From Erythrobacter sp. JK5 (GTDB lineage: Bacteria; Pseudomonadota; Alphaproteobacteria; Sphingomonadales; Sphingomonadaceae): a stretch of 64,000 nt of DNA. How positions within the stretch are numbered: the stretch's first letter is position 1; each line of letters begins with the position of its first letter. The stretch lies in NCBI RefSeq assembly GCF_018205975.1, contig NZ_CP073577.1, positions 620,001 to 684,000 of the forward strand, read 5' to 3'. Of this stretch, positions 18,376 through 27,818 are shown in pieces. Position numbers and translations under genes: made by a program. The notes below the pieces were generated by a model. It made no database searches, was not told where the DNA came from, and saw only the letters and a program-made list of their open reading frames with translations.

Positions 18376-19266
18376 TTACGCCATTTCCTTCAGCATCGCA
18401 TCGAGCGTGGTGCCGAGTTCGCTGGGGCTGGGCGAGACGCGGATACCGGCCGCTTCCATCGCTGCGATCTTGTCGTCGGCGCCGCCCTGTCCACCCGAGA
18501 CGATCGCGCCCGCGTGGCCCATGCGGCGGCCCGGAGGCGCGGTGCGGCCCGCGATGAAGCCGACCATGGGCTTCTTTCGGCCCTTGGCAGCTTCCTGCTT
18601 GATGAACTCGGCGGCTTCCTCTTCGGCGCTGCCGCCGATTTCGCCGATCATGATGATGCTTTTGGTTTCGGGATCGTCGAGAAGCAGGTCGAGCACGTCG
18701 ATGAAGTTGGTGCCGTTGACCGGGTCGCCGCCGATGCCGACTGCGGTGCTCTGGCCGAGGCCGACCTGCGTGGTCTGGTGCACGGCTTCATAGGTGAGCG
18801 TGCCCGAGCGCGACACGACGCCGACGCTGCCCTTCTTGAAGATCGAACCCGGCATGATGCCGATCTTGCATTCTTCCGGCGTCAGCACGCCGGGGCAGTT
18901 CGGGCCGATCAGGCGCGATTTCGAGCCGCGCAACGCGGCCTTGGCGCGGACCATGTCGAGCACCGGAATGCCTTCGGTGATGCAGATGATCAGTTGCATC
19001 TCGGCATCGATAGCCTCGCAGATCGCATCGGCGGCGAAAGGCGGGGGTACGTAGATGCACGATGCGGTGGCTCCCGTGGCTTCCTTGGCCTCGCGCACGG
19101 TGTTGAAGTTGGGCAGGCCGATATGGGTCGTGCCGCCTTTGCCCGGCGTGACACCCGCCACCATCTGCGTCCCGTAATCGAGCGCCTGCTGGGTGTGGAA
19201 CGTGCCGGTATCGCCGGTCATCCCCTGGGTGATGACCTTGGTGTCTTTGTTTACGAGGATGCTCAA
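18376..19266 (-). CDS. sucD: Succinyl-CoA synthetase subunit alpha (TTG start created by an insertion)
   Basis: The alpha subunit of succinate-CoA ligase carries the phosphorylated histidine and the CoA-binding fold. Length is 296 residues. [20 protein letters not shown] opens the CoA domain, [17 protein letters not shown] follows, and [20 protein letters not shown] contains the active-site His. The reading frame now starts with TTG at 19266, preceded 4 nt upstream by GGAGAGA (19271-19277). Both are supplied by the edge of an inserted GIY-YIG unit. A second copy of the gene's original start, ATG TCC ATC CTC GTA AAC, lies at 19724 with its own AAGGGG site. sucC, the partner subunit gene, is not in this window. 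Confidence 0.96.
   Translation of the reverse strand: MSILVNKDTKVITQGMTGDTGTFHTQQALDYGTQMVAGVTPGKGGTTHIGLPNFNTVREAKEATGATASCIYVPPPFAADAICEAIDAEMQLIICITEGIPVLDMVRAKAALRGSKSRLIGPNCPGVLTPEECKIGIMPGSIFKKGSVGVVSRSGTLTYEAVHQTTQVGLGQSTAVGIGGDPVNGTNFIDVLDLLLDDPETKSIIMIGEIGGSAEEEAAEFIKQEAAKGRKKPMVGFIAGRTAPPGRRMGHAGAIVSGGQGGADDKIAAMEAAGIRVSPSPSELGTTLDAMLKEMA
19241..19261. repeat. Target duplication, sucD-proximal copy
   Basis: A 21-bp copy of sucD codons 2-8 that matches 19701-19719 except for two extra T. The shared block GTTTACGAGGATG is perfect over 13 bp. It directly borders the inserted unit at 19262. Confidence 0.8.
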
Positions 19267-19282
19267 CTCATCTCTCCAGTTT

Positions 19283-19310
19283 CGTCACCCCGGCGAAGGC
19301 CGGAGTCCAG
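19283..19310. repeat. Palindromic repeat, sucD-proximal end of the GIY-YIG unit
   Basis: A 28-bp unit with core CCGGC-GAAG-GCCGG framed by CGTCA and TCCAG. It is the reverse complement of 19670-19697 with one mismatch. It begins 1 nt after the stop codon of the GIY-YIG gene on the minus strand. Confidence 0.85.
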
Positions 19311-19311
19311 T

Positions 19312-19605
19312 TCAACTCAAAACCAACTCGAACAGATCGTCCCAGTCGGGGTTCTTCTCTTCGATCGCGCGCAGTTTCCAAGCGCGCTTCCATTCCTTCA
19401 TCTGCTTCTCGCGCTCGATGGCGGCTTCGATGGTGTCGTGGCGTTCGAACCACACCAAGGTCTTGCAGCCATACTTCTTTGTGAAGCCCTCAATCCTTCC
19501 TTCGCGGTGTTCCCAGACCCTCTTCGGCAAATCTGATGTCACACCGAGATAAATCGTTCCGTTTCGGCGGCTTGCCATGCTGTAGACAAAACCGCCCTTT
19601 TCCAT
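19312..19605 (-). CDS. GIY-YIG nuclease family protein
   Basis: A 97-residue single-domain GIY-YIG endonuclease of the small YhbQ/UPF0213-like type. The two motif strands are GGFVYSMAS and GTIYLGVTSDL, followed by the catalytic-arginine helix PKRVWEHREG, then KKYGCKTLVWFE and the metal-binding Glu region AAIEREKQMKEWKRAWK. There is no DNA-binding extra domain, so specificity would come from the catalytic domain. The gene is embedded tightly between palindromic repeats and starts 11 nt after the stop of a 35-codon chimeric frame that uses sucD's native start. A role as mobility nuclease for its own repeat unit is inferred from this context, not known. Confidence 0.88.
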   Translation of the reverse strand: MEKGGFVYSMASRRNGTIYLGVTSDLPKRVWEHREGRIEGFTKKYGCKTLVWFERHDTIEAAIEREKQMKEWKRAWKLRAIEEKNPDWDDLFELVLS

Positions 19606-19621
19606 CGTCCGCTACCTCAGC

Positions 19622-19649
19622 CGTCATTCCGGCGCAGGCCGGAATCCAG
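19622..19649. repeat. Palindromic repeat, internal copy of the GIY-YIG unit
   Basis: Core TTCCGGC-GCAG-GCCGGAA framed by CGTCA and TCCAG. Same orientation as 19283-19310 with four differences, and inverted relative to its neighbour at 19670-19697. Confidence 0.8.
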
Positions 19650-19669
19650 TGAAACAAGAACCGCCGGAT

Positions 19670-19697
19670 CTGGACCCCGGCCTTCGCCGGGGTGACG
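19670..19697. repeat. Palindromic repeat, distal end of the GIY-YIG unit
   Basis: Core ACCCCGGC-CTTC-GCCGGGGT, an 8-bp perfect stem, framed by CTGG and GACG. It is the inverted partner of 19283-19310. Confidence 0.85.
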
Positions 19698-19700
19698 GGT

Positions 19701-19719
19701 GTGTCTGTTTACGAGGATG
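19701..19719. repeat. Target duplication, distal copy
   Basis: A 19-bp copy of sucD codons 2-8 that lacks two T present in the copy at 19241-19261. It lies between the last palindromic repeat and the native sucD ATG at 19722-19724. Confidence 0.8.
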
Positions 19720-19735
19720 GACATCAGAGAACCCC

Positions 19736-21057
<1,322 letters not shown>

Positions 21058-21239
21058 TTACGCAACGGAAATCGCAGGTCGGGGTAGGCGGGTGGATAGG
21101 TGAATGCAACCGTCAATAGGTCGCATTCGGCATTAATCTTTGCAAATAGTTCGCAGTTGCAATAACTGTCCGTGTCTCAGGCTTTCGAGTGTCAGGCGCT
21201 GCATCGATGGGAGCGGGCCGAAGAGCCCTGCGCGTGCGT

Positions 21240-23213
21240 TCAGCCGATCACGCGGCGCGTGTCGCTGTCGCGTTCCTGCGCCAGCAGCATCGCGGCGAGG
21301 TAATCCGGGACCGCGCGGCTGAAGTAGAAGCCCTGGCCCAGCGTACAGCCCGCCTCGCGCACCGCCTGAACTTGCTCGATCGTCTCGAGCCCCTCGGCAA
21401 CGATCTCCATCTCCAGCGTCGAACCCATCTCCGCCACTGCGCGGATGATCGCGTCCGACTTGCGCCCGACATTCGGCCCCGACACGAAACTGCGATCGAC
21501 CTTGATCTTGTTGAGCGGGAAGGTGTTGATGTAGCCGAGCGAGGAATAGCCGGTCCCGAAATCGTCGAGCGCGAACTTGACCCCGATCGACGACAGCTCC
21601 TCGATAAAGGCAGCGGTCGCATGGTTGTCTTCGATGAACAGGCTCTCGGTCACTTCGAGCTCGAGCCGCGCGGGATCGAGCCCCGCCTCGCGCAGCGCAT
21701 TGCGGATGCCCAGCGCCGCGCCCGGCGCACGGATCTGCAACGGGGACAGGTTGACCGCGACCGTCACGTCTTCGGGCCATTGGGCGGCGGTGCGCGCGGC
21801 CTGCGCGGTGATCCAGTTGCCCAGCGTCACGATCACGCCGGTCTCTTCGGCCACCGGGATGAACTCGTCGGGGCGCAGCTCGCCCTTTTCCGGGTGGAAC
21901 CAGCGCACCAGCGCCTCGAACGTGCGGATCTTGCCGGTTTCGAGATCGACGATCGGCTGGAAGAAGATCGACAATTCGTCGCGTTGCAGTGCGGCGCGCA
22001 GCTCGTCCTCGATCTCGCGCCGGCGCACCAGGTCGCGGGTCATGGTCTTGTCGAAGAAGCGGGTCTGCGCCCGCCCGCCCACCTTGGCGTGGTACAGCGC
22101 CAGGTCGGCGCTTTGCATCAGCGTGTCGGCATCGCGGCCGTCCTCGGGCAGCAGGGCGACACCGAGCGAGGCGCGCACTTCGAGCCGGTCGCCGTCGATC
22201 CGCACCGTGCGCATGATCTCTGCATGGACTTCGCTGGCGATCCGTTCGGCGTGCTTGCGGTCGTCGACCGGGCAGAACAGCACGAATTCGTCGCCGCCGA
22301 AGCGCGAAACGGTCGATCCGTCGGGGCACACGTCGGTCAGCCTGCGGGCGACCTCGCTCAGCACCCGGTCGCCGACGGGATGGCCGAGCAGGTCGTTGAC
22401 TTCCTTGAACCGGTCGAGGTCGATCCAGATCAGCGCGAGGCGGGTGTCGTCGTCGACCGTCATCATCGTCTCTACCATCGCATGGTTCAGACCGGCCCGG
22501 TTGGCGAGGCCGGTGACCACATCGGTGCGGGCGAGATGCTGCATCTTGTCGGCGAGCTGCTGGCTGGTTTCGGCCGCCGAGATGGAATCGCGCAGTACTT
22601 TGAAGACGTTGAGCACGATCGACATCATCGCCGGGATCAGCAATCCGATCGTGACGGCCAGCACGATCAGGCCAGGTTTGCCGCTGGCGAGGCAGGCAAC
22701 CATGATCGGTACGCAGGCAAGAGCGAGCTGACCGATCCCGATCACCGGGCGTCCGGCGTTACGCGGCGACACGCCGACGCCGTAGCACAGCGCGTTCGCG
22801 ACCATCAGCACCTGGACTTCGCTCGGCGCCTCGAGCCAGATCGTTGCGGCACCGTACATGCCGAGCACCAGCGCGTAGCTGAAGGCTCCGATCTCGTAGA
22901 CCAGCTCGAGCTTGCGGGTGCTGGTTCCGTGGGAGTTGGGTGACAGGCCCAGCGCGGCGGTGACGCGCGCGACCGCGATCACGGTCAACAGCACGCACCC
23001 CACATACAGCTCGGGCATTTCGGCGAACCATGCCGCAAGCGTCGCGGCGGTGACTGTGGTGAAGGCACCGATCGCAAGGCTGGCGGGTTGGGTATAGAGC
23101 GTCTTGACGAGGATGCGTCGCACCCGCGCGGACAGCTTGTCCGCGCGTTCGCGCCTGAGACGCGCCGCGCAAATCGCGCGCAATTTGGTTATAGGCCCAA
23201 CCGCACCTTGCAT
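21240..23213 (-). CDS. GGDEF-EAL cyclic-di-GMP signalling protein with N-terminal membrane domain
   Basis: This 657-residue protein has about five to six hydrophobic segments in residues 40-200 (for example LIVLAVTIGLLIPAMMSIVL), a GGDEF domain (about 235-390) with intact active site SRFGGDEFVLF, and an EAL domain (about 400-645) with FEALVRWFHPEKG, ELEVTESLF, FALDDFGTGYSSL and VAEGLET. Both catalytic signatures look intact, so it may synthesise or degrade c-di-GMP, or do either conditionally. It is a single gene. The 260-bp gap to mdh holds no gene and the GGDEF-EAL gene ends there. Confidence 0.95.
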   Translation of the reverse strand: MQGAVGPITKLRAICAARLRRERADKLSARVRRILVKTLYTQPASLAIGAFTTVTAATLAAWFAEMPELYVGCVLLTVIAVARVTAALGLSPNSHGTSTRKLELVYEIGAFSYALVLGMYGAATIWLEAPSEVQVLMVANALCYGVGVSPRNAGRPVIGIGQLALACVPIMVACLASGKPGLIVLAVTIGLLIPAMMSIVLNVFKVLRDSISAAETSQQLADKMQHLARTDVVTGLANRAGLNHAMVETMMTVDDDTRLALIWIDLDRFKEVNDLLGHPVGDRVLSEVARRLTDVCPDGSTVSRFGGDEFVLFCPVDDRKHAERIASEVHAEIMRTVRIDGDRLEVRASLGVALLPEDGRDADTLMQSADLALYHAKVGGRAQTRFFDKTMTRDLVRRREIEDELRAALQRDELSIFFQPIVDLETGKIRTFEALVRWFHPEKGELRPDEFIPVAEETGVIVTLGNWITAQAARTAAQWPEDVTVAVNLSPLQIRAPGAALGIRNALREAGLDPARLELEVTESLFIEDNHATAAFIEELSSIGVKFALDDFGTGYSSLGYINTFPLNKIKVDRSFVSGPNVGRKSDAIIRAVAEMGSTLEMEIVAEGLETIEQVQAVREAGCTLGQGFYFSRAVPDYLAAMLLAQERDSDTRRVIG

Positions 23214-23292
23214 AGCATTCGAATTAGCCCAAACTCGTCAAGTCTAAGTTAACACTCTGCTTACCGCGATTTTCCGCAGTAATGCTGGGGTC

Positions 23293-23670
23293 TTAGGCTT
23301 CGACGCTGTCGATTTCGACGGGCGAACTTGAGTCGTTTTGTGCCGCAGGGACTACCTGTTCGGCCTGCGCCGCCAACCGGCGGTCGAGTGTCCGGGTGAT
23401 TCCCAGCCACCAATCATAGGCCGCGCGATCCCCGGCGAAGAACGCTTCCTCGGCGCGGGCACGCGCCGCGCGCGCCGCCCCCAGCCCGTACTGGGCGAAA
23501 TGGCGCAAGGCCGCGCGCAGCATCTGCTCGTTCGGGACCGGCGCGCCATACCGTGCAAGATTGTCGTTGGCGGCGCGCTCGGGCGCGACGAAGCGCAGGA
23601 TGCGGGCAACCGGCGATTGATCGGCAATCTCGACGGCGGCGAAGTGACGGCTCATGAATGCGACTTCCAT
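23293..23670 (-). CDS. Hypothetical protein, Ala/Arg-rich helical
   Basis: A 125-residue soluble protein with no signal peptide. It is mostly alpha-helical with an Ala/Arg-rich centre (AARAARARAEEAFFAGDRAAYD) whose helix leads to WWLGITRTLDRRLAAQ, and an acidic tail. An alternative start is the ATG at 23655 (MSRHFAAVEIADQ). It sits alone between the GGDEF-EAL and SleB-type genes on the same strand, with 79 and 143 bp gaps. No family is recognised. Confidence 0.55.
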   Translation of the reverse strand: MEVAFMSRHFAAVEIADQSPVARILRFVAPERAANDNLARYGAPVPNEQMLRAALRHFAQYGLGAARAARARAEEAFFAGDRAAYDWWLGITRTLDRRLAAQAEQVVPAAQNDSSSPVEIDSVEA

Positions 23671-23813
23671 ATGTTTTTGCGGGCGCGCCGGACATGCGGT
23701 CTTCGCCTCGTTCGATGTCGCCGAAATACCGGGTGGCCGCTAAGGCTTGGTATTGGGACAGGGTTTCGCGCGAATTAACCTTGAGCGGTGGTGGCGATCG
23801 CGGGAAACCGAGG

Positions 23814-24986
23814 TCACTGACCCGTAGCGGGCCTTGATGGCGGAACCGACAGGTCGAGGCTCTTGGGGTCGGCCTTCCACTGTCCGGCCTTGGCATAGGG
23901 CTGCTTGACCTGACCGGCCCCGCTCCAGGCCGGATTGACCGGCGGCGTCGTTGCGACAGACGAAACGGGTGCAGCGGGTGCGGGCGGCGTCGGCGCTCGC
24001 GGCGCAGCGCCGATGGGCACCGGATTGACCGGCGCAAGGCCCGGTGGGTTGGCGGTAGCGCGCGCGGGCGCTGTCTCGTCGATCGCCAAAGCAGCGGGCG
24101 CGCGTGCGGGCACACCCGGTTCGAACCCGGCATAGGTCACGGTGAAGGCGCCCAGGCTGCCGCCTGCCCCGCGATTGCGATAGAAACGGTGCGCGCCGAT
24201 CGTGCCGATATGGTCGAGCGAACCCGCCCAGCGCGGATTGACCCAGAGCGTGTGGTAATGCGTCGCGTGACCGACCGGCGCGTAGACTTCGCCGGCCAGC
24301 GCTGCGGCGGCAATCCGCTGCGCGCGCGCCCAGCTGGCGCCGCCCGCCCTGCGGGCCAGGCTGCCGTCGCAGGTGAAGGTGAACTGGCAGCCGGTCGAAC
24401 GGTTCGATCCCTGATAGACCACGCCGCACACGCTCGAAGGCCAGCTGGGATGCGCCACGCGGTTGAGCACCACCTGCGCCACGGCGCGCTGACCCGCCTC
24501 GCTTTCGCTCGCGGCCTCGTACCACACCGCCTGCGCGAGGCATTGCTGCGCGCGCGCTCGCGATGCGCCGCTGCCGGCGAGCGCGAAGGCGCGTGCGGCC
24601 GGACCGGATTCGATCCGCTCGCCCAGGGCATAGCCGACGGCATCGGTCGATCCGTCGAGCGGATCGGTAGCGGGCAGCGCGATCAGCGCCTCGCTCGGCG
24701 AATCGGCGAGGTAATAGAAGGCAGAACCGGGAAAGCTCATGCCCGGTCGCTCGAACGGCATCGCCGCATCCAGCGCCAGCCGCGCCTCGTCGCGCGGGGC
24801 CGAGGCCGGTGCGGCTCCGAAATCGCCCGGTGCAGCCATCGCCGGAACCGCGATCGCCGCAGCCAGCACCGCGATGCGCTTGCGCAGCGACAGCCGTGGT
24901 TCGTTGGCGGTCGCGGCATCGCGCGTCCCATCGGGCAGCCTGATCACGTCAGGCGCTGGTTTCTTGAGGATCCGGTTTCGTGTCAT
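23814..24986 (-). CDS. SleB-type cell wall hydrolase
   Basis: A peptidoglycan hydrolase of the SleB/CwlJ family, 390 residues from the ATG at 24986 (an in-frame ATG at 25034 is possible). An N-terminal basic stretch precedes a hydrophobic anchor (KRIAVLAAAIAVPAMAA). The catalytic domain begins at CLAQAVWYEAASESEAGQRA, where the Glu in WYEA is the proposed catalytic residue, and continues VAQVVLNRVAHPSWPSSVCG and STGCQFTFTCDGS to ATHYHTLWVNPRW. The C-terminal third is a Pro/Ala-rich low-complexity tail. SleB domains occur widely in alphaproteobacteria outside sporulation. Predicted periplasmic. Confidence 0.88.
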   Translation of the reverse strand: MTRNRILKKPAPDVIRLPDGTRDAATANEPRLSLRKRIAVLAAAIAVPAMAAPGDFGAAPASAPRDEARLALDAAMPFERPGMSFPGSAFYYLADSPSEALIALPATDPLDGSTDAVGYALGERIESGPAARAFALAGSGASRARAQQCLAQAVWYEAASESEAGQRAVAQVVLNRVAHPSWPSSVCGVVYQGSNRSTGCQFTFTCDGSLARRAGGASWARAQRIAAAALAGEVYAPVGHATHYHTLWVNPRWAGSLDHIGTIGAHRFYRNRGAGGSLGAFTVTYAGFEPGVPARAPAALAIDETAPARATANPPGLAPVNPVPIGAAPRAPTPPAPAAPVSSVATTPPVNPAWSGAGQVKQPYAKAGQWKADPKSLDLSVPPSRPATGQ

Positions 24987-25190
24987 GGCGCACCTTGGCG
25001 CGTATCGCGCGGGCGCTCGGTATTCGAGCGCCAAAACTCTGGCGTCCCGAAAGCAAACACTCTTGGTTTACCTGTTAATGCCTCGGGTCAACCATGATTG
25101 ATGCAGGGTGCTTGCGGGCGGCGATCGCCCCGCGTATCGCCTGCCGACGGGGTCATGGCGCACACGAAACTCTCTTCCGGCCTTTGGACG

Positions 25191-26063
25191 ATGCGCCGCC
25201 TCGCGTTCGGGTTCGCGGCTCTGTCGCTGGCCGGATGCGCACCAGGCGCGCCGGATGAGGCCGAGGTTTCCGGCAAGCCCACCTTCGTCAGCCTCAATCC
25301 CTGCCTCGACGCGCTGCTTGTCGAGGTGGCCGAACCCGGGCAGATCCTCGCGCTGTCGCACTACAGCATCGATCCTTCGGCGAGCTCGATCGCGGTCGAA
25401 CGCGCGCGGCAGATCGGGATTACCGGCGGATCGGCGGAGGAGGTGCTGGCGCTCGAGCCCGATATCGTTCTTGCAAGCACGTTCATCGCGCCTTCCACCC
25501 GCGCCGCGTTCGAGCGGCTGGGCCTGAGGGTCGAAACCTTCGACAGCCCCGCGACCGTCGCCGAAAGCGTGGAGCAGGTCCGCCGCCTTGCCGGGTTGGC
25601 GGGAGATGTTGCTGCAGGAGAGGCGCTGGTGCAGGCGATCGCACGCCCGGCGCACGGATCGCAGGGAAGGCGCGCGATATCGACCCTGCTGTGGCAACCT
25701 GGCCAGATCGTGCCCGGCGAGACCACGCTGATCGGCGAGCTTCTTCGCGAAAGCGGGTTTGCCAGCCACAGCGCCGAACGCGGACTGCACCAGGGCGATT
25801 ACGTCGCGCTGGAAACGCTGCTGGTCGATCCGCCCGAATTGCTGCTGGTCGCCGGATCGAGCGCGGGGCAGCGCCATCCGATGCTCGCACGCATGCGCGG
25901 CACGCAGGTCGAGCCGCTCGACCAGCGGCTGCTGTTTTGCGGCGGTCCGACCATCATCGATGTGCGCCGCCGGCTCGTGGAGGTTCGCGAGGCGATCGAG
26001 CGGCGCGACGAGACCCCGACCGAACGCCCGCTTCAGGCGCGTCGGGAGGGCGCGGGTCCTTGA
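25191..26063 (+). CDS. ABC transporter periplasmic substrate-binding lipoprotein, BtuF/FecB-like
   Basis: The binding protein of a metal-chelate or cobalamin importer. From the ATG at 25191 it encodes 290 residues beginning with a lipoprotein signal (RRLAFGFAALSLAGCAPG). Earlier in-frame ATGs at 25098 and 25155 would bury the signal, so 25191 is preferred. The fold is periplasmic binding protein class III: FVSLNPCLDALLVEVAEP, then ARQIGITGGSAEEVLALEPD with the typical PD(I/L)V strand IVLAS. Its stop overlaps the permease TTG. No TonB receptor or cobalamin riboswitch is found nearby, so the ligand (B12, heme or siderophore) is open. Confidence 0.85.
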   Translation: MRRLAFGFAALSLAGCAPGAPDEAEVSGKPTFVSLNPCLDALLVEVAEPGQILALSHYSIDPSASSIAVERARQIGITGGSAEEVLALEPDIVLASTFIAPSTRAAFERLGLRVETFDSPATVAESVEQVRRLAGLAGDVAAGEALVQAIARPAHGSQGRRAISTLLWQPGQIVPGETTLIGELLRESGFASHSAERGLHQGDYVALETLLVDPPELLLVAGSSAGQRHPMLARMRGTQVEPLDQRLLFCGGPTIIDVRRRLVEVREAIERRDETPTERPLQARREGAGP

Positions 26064-27052
26064 ACCGCGCCGCTCTGGTCTTTGCCGCCCTGCTGGCGCT
26101 GCTGCTGCCGCTTTCGCTGCTGGCGGGACGGGTCTGGCTCGACCCGGCGACCATGCCGAACGCGACTCTGATCCTGCTGGAACTGCGCCTGCCGCGCGCA
26201 GCGCTGGCGGTGGTTGTTGGGGCAGGGTTGGGCGCGGCCGGAGCGGCGATGCAGGGCTATCTGCGCAACCCGCTCGCCGATCCGGGCCTGTTCGGGATCG
26301 CGCCGATGGCGGCGCTGGGGGCGGTTGCGAGTTTCTGGTTCGGCGCGATGCTTCCGGCGGCGTGGGCAGCGTGGAGCCTGCCCGCCTTTGCCCTGACCGG
26401 AGCCGCTCTGGGGATGGCGCTGCTGGCGTTGATCGCCGGGCGCACCGCGTCCGATGCGGCGGGCGGAGCCGGGGGCGGGATCGCGCTGTTCACGCTCGCC
26501 GGTCTGATGATCGCGAGCCTTGCCGGAGCGCTCACCGCGCTGGCGATCACGCTGGCGCCGAATCCGTTCGCGCTGAGCGAGATCGTGCTGTGGCTCAACG
26601 GGGCGCTGACCGACCGGTCGTGGCGCGAGGTCGGGATCGCCGCGCCGCTGGTGGCGGTGGGGATCGCGGCGCTGGCGCTGACAGCGCGCTCGCTCGATGC
26701 GCTGACCTTGGGCGAAGACGCCGCGCGTTCGCTGGGCGTGCAGCCGGGGCGCTTGCTGCTGCTGCTGGTCGCGGGCGTCGGGCTGACGGTCGGCGCGGGC
26801 GTCGCGGTGGCCGGGATCATCGGCTTCGTCGGGCTGATCGTCCCGCATCTGGTGCGCCCGCTGACCGACCGGCTGCCGTCGAGCCTGATCCTGCCCAGCG
26901 CGCTCGCCGGAGCCTGCCTGGTGCTGATCGCCGACAGCGCGGTGCGGGTGCTGCCCCTTGTCACCGAATTGCGGCTCGGCATCGCGCTGAGCCTGATCGG
27001 CGCGCCGTTCTTCCTGTGGCTGCTGCTGCGGATGCGGCGAGGGAGATTGTGA
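26060..27052 (+). CDS. FecCD/BtuC-family ABC transporter permease
   Basis: The inner-membrane permease of the same importer, 330 residues with eight to ten hydrophobic helices. Family motifs are LRLPRAALAVVVGAGLGAAG, MQGYLRNPLADPGLFGIAP and the late GIIGFVGLIVPHLVRPLTD, which contacts the ATPase. The TTG start at 26060 overlaps the binding-protein stop (TTGA). An AGGG stretch at 26045-26050 could serve as ribosome-binding site. The frame stays open further upstream but those codons are antisense-like noise. Confidence 0.9.
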   Translation: MNRAALVFAALLALLLPLSLLAGRVWLDPATMPNATLILLELRLPRAALAVVVGAGLGAAGAAMQGYLRNPLADPGLFGIAPMAALGAVASFWFGAMLPAAWAAWSLPAFALTGAALGMALLALIAGRTASDAAGGAGGGIALFTLAGLMIASLAGALTALAITLAPNPFALSEIVLWLNGALTDRSWREVGIAAPLVAVGIAALALTARSLDALTLGEDAARSLGVQPGRLLLLLVAGVGLTVGAGVAVAGIIGFVGLIVPHLVRPLTDRLPSSLILPSALAGACLVLIADSAVRVLPLVTELRLGIALSLIGAPFFLWLLLRMRRGRL

Positions 27053-27053
27053 C

Positions 27054-27818
27054 GTGGAGACGGTGACGCTCGCTGCCGAAAACCTCTCGCTGATGCGCGG
27101 CGGCCGGACTGTCGTCGAGCGGGTCACCGCCGCGCTCGCTCCCGGGCGGATCACCGCCATTTGCGGCCCCAACGGTGCGGGCAAATCGAGCCTGCTGATG
27201 GGACTGGCCGGCCTGATCGACCCGGTCGTCGGCGCTGTGCGGCTCGATAGCCGCACGCTGGCGCAGCATGACGCGCGCGAGCGGGCGAAGGCACTGGGCT
27301 ATCTCCCGCAAAGCGCCGATGTCGCGTGGGACGTATCGGTCGAAAGCCTCGTCGCGCTCGGCCGCCTGCCGCATCGCGATCGCGGCGAGGGCGAGGTCGA
27401 GGTGGCGATCGCCGCGCTCGCGCTCGAGGAACTGCGTCACCGCCCCGTCAGCCGTTTATCGGGCGGCGAACGCGCCCGCGCGCTGCTCGCAAGGGTGCTG
27501 GCCGGAACCCCGCAATGGATTCTCGCCGACGAGCCGCTCGCCGCGCTCGACCTCGCGCACCAGCTGAGCCTGATTGCGCATCTCAAGGCCTGCGCGGCTT
27601 CGGGGCAGGGCGTGGTCATCGTCGTGCACGATCTCGGCGTGGCGATGAACCACGCCGATCGCGTGCTGGTGCTGCGGGAGGGACGGCTGGTGGCCGACGG
27701 AGCGCCCGAAGCGGCGCTGTCGCGCGAAACGATCGCCAACGGGTGGGGCGTCGCGACCGAGTGGTTGGGCGAACCGGGCGCGCGCGCGCTCGCACTGCGC
27801 GACGGAATGCGAACCTAG
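27054..27818 (+). CDS. ABC transporter ATP-binding protein, BtuD/FecE-like
   Basis: The ATPase of the metal-chelate or cobalamin importer, 254 residues, GTG start 1 nt after the permease stop. Walker A is GPNGAGKSSLLMG, the Q-loop is around LGYLPQSADVAWD, the signature is RLSGGERARALLARVLAG, Walker B is WILADEPLAALDLAHQ, and the switch His is in VIVVHDLGVAMNHADR. The three genes form one tight operon with overlapping or adjacent start and stop codons. Confidence 0.92.
   Translation: METVTLAAENLSLMRGGRTVVERVTAALAPGRITAICGPNGAGKSSLLMGLAGLIDPVVGAVRLDSRTLAQHDARERAKALGYLPQSADVAWDVSVESLVALGRLPHRDRGEGEVEVAIAALALEELRHRPVSRLSGGERARALLARVLAGTPQWILADEPLAALDLAHQLSLIAHLKACAASGQGVVIVVHDLGVAMNHADRVLVLREGRLVADGAPEAALSRETIANGWGVATEWLGEPGARALALRDGMRT

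Larger units (their letters stand above)
19262..19700 (-). mobile_element. 439-bp GIY-YIG/palindromic-repeat unit inserted in the 5' end of sucD
   Basis: The unit consists of an 18-21 nt edge that carries GGAGAGA and TTG, a palindromic repeat (19283-19310), a 97-codon GIY-YIG nuclease gene (19312-19605) and two further repeats (19622-19649 and 19670-19697). The outermost repeats are inverted copies of each other, 27 of 28 positions identical. It is flanked by a 19-21 bp direct duplication of the sucD start region. This is the structure left by a staggered-cut insertion. It disrupts the native mdh-sucD junction but restores a translation start for sucD. Confidence 0.75.
19617..19724 (-). pseudogene. 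Chimeric 35-codon frame from the displaced native sucD start
   Basis: The native sucD start (ATG 19724, AAGGGG at 19732-19737, 7-nt spacing) reads MSILVNRHTRHPGEGRGPD and continues through the two palindromic repeats to a TGA at 19617-19619. The first six residues equal SucD. The rest is encoded by the inserted unit. The frame stops 11 nt before the GIY-YIG ATG, so ribosomes loaded at the sucD signal could pass to the nuclease gene by reinitiation. Confidence 0.7.

Noticed and set aside
15594..18557. A 987-codon plus-strand open frame opposite odhA.
   Set aside because: A shadow frame. odhA on the minus strand has complete E1 motifs; the antisense product has typical shadow composition.
24100..24420. 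GGTTCGA-type T-arm motifs suggesting tRNA genes.
   Set aside because: They lie inside the SleB-type coding region in frame, with no acceptor stem or CCA context.
25035..25190. A cobalamin riboswitch upstream of the BtuF-like importer.
   Set aside because: The conserved B12-box and core segments are not visible in this interval on either strand, so ligand identity cannot be inferred from it.
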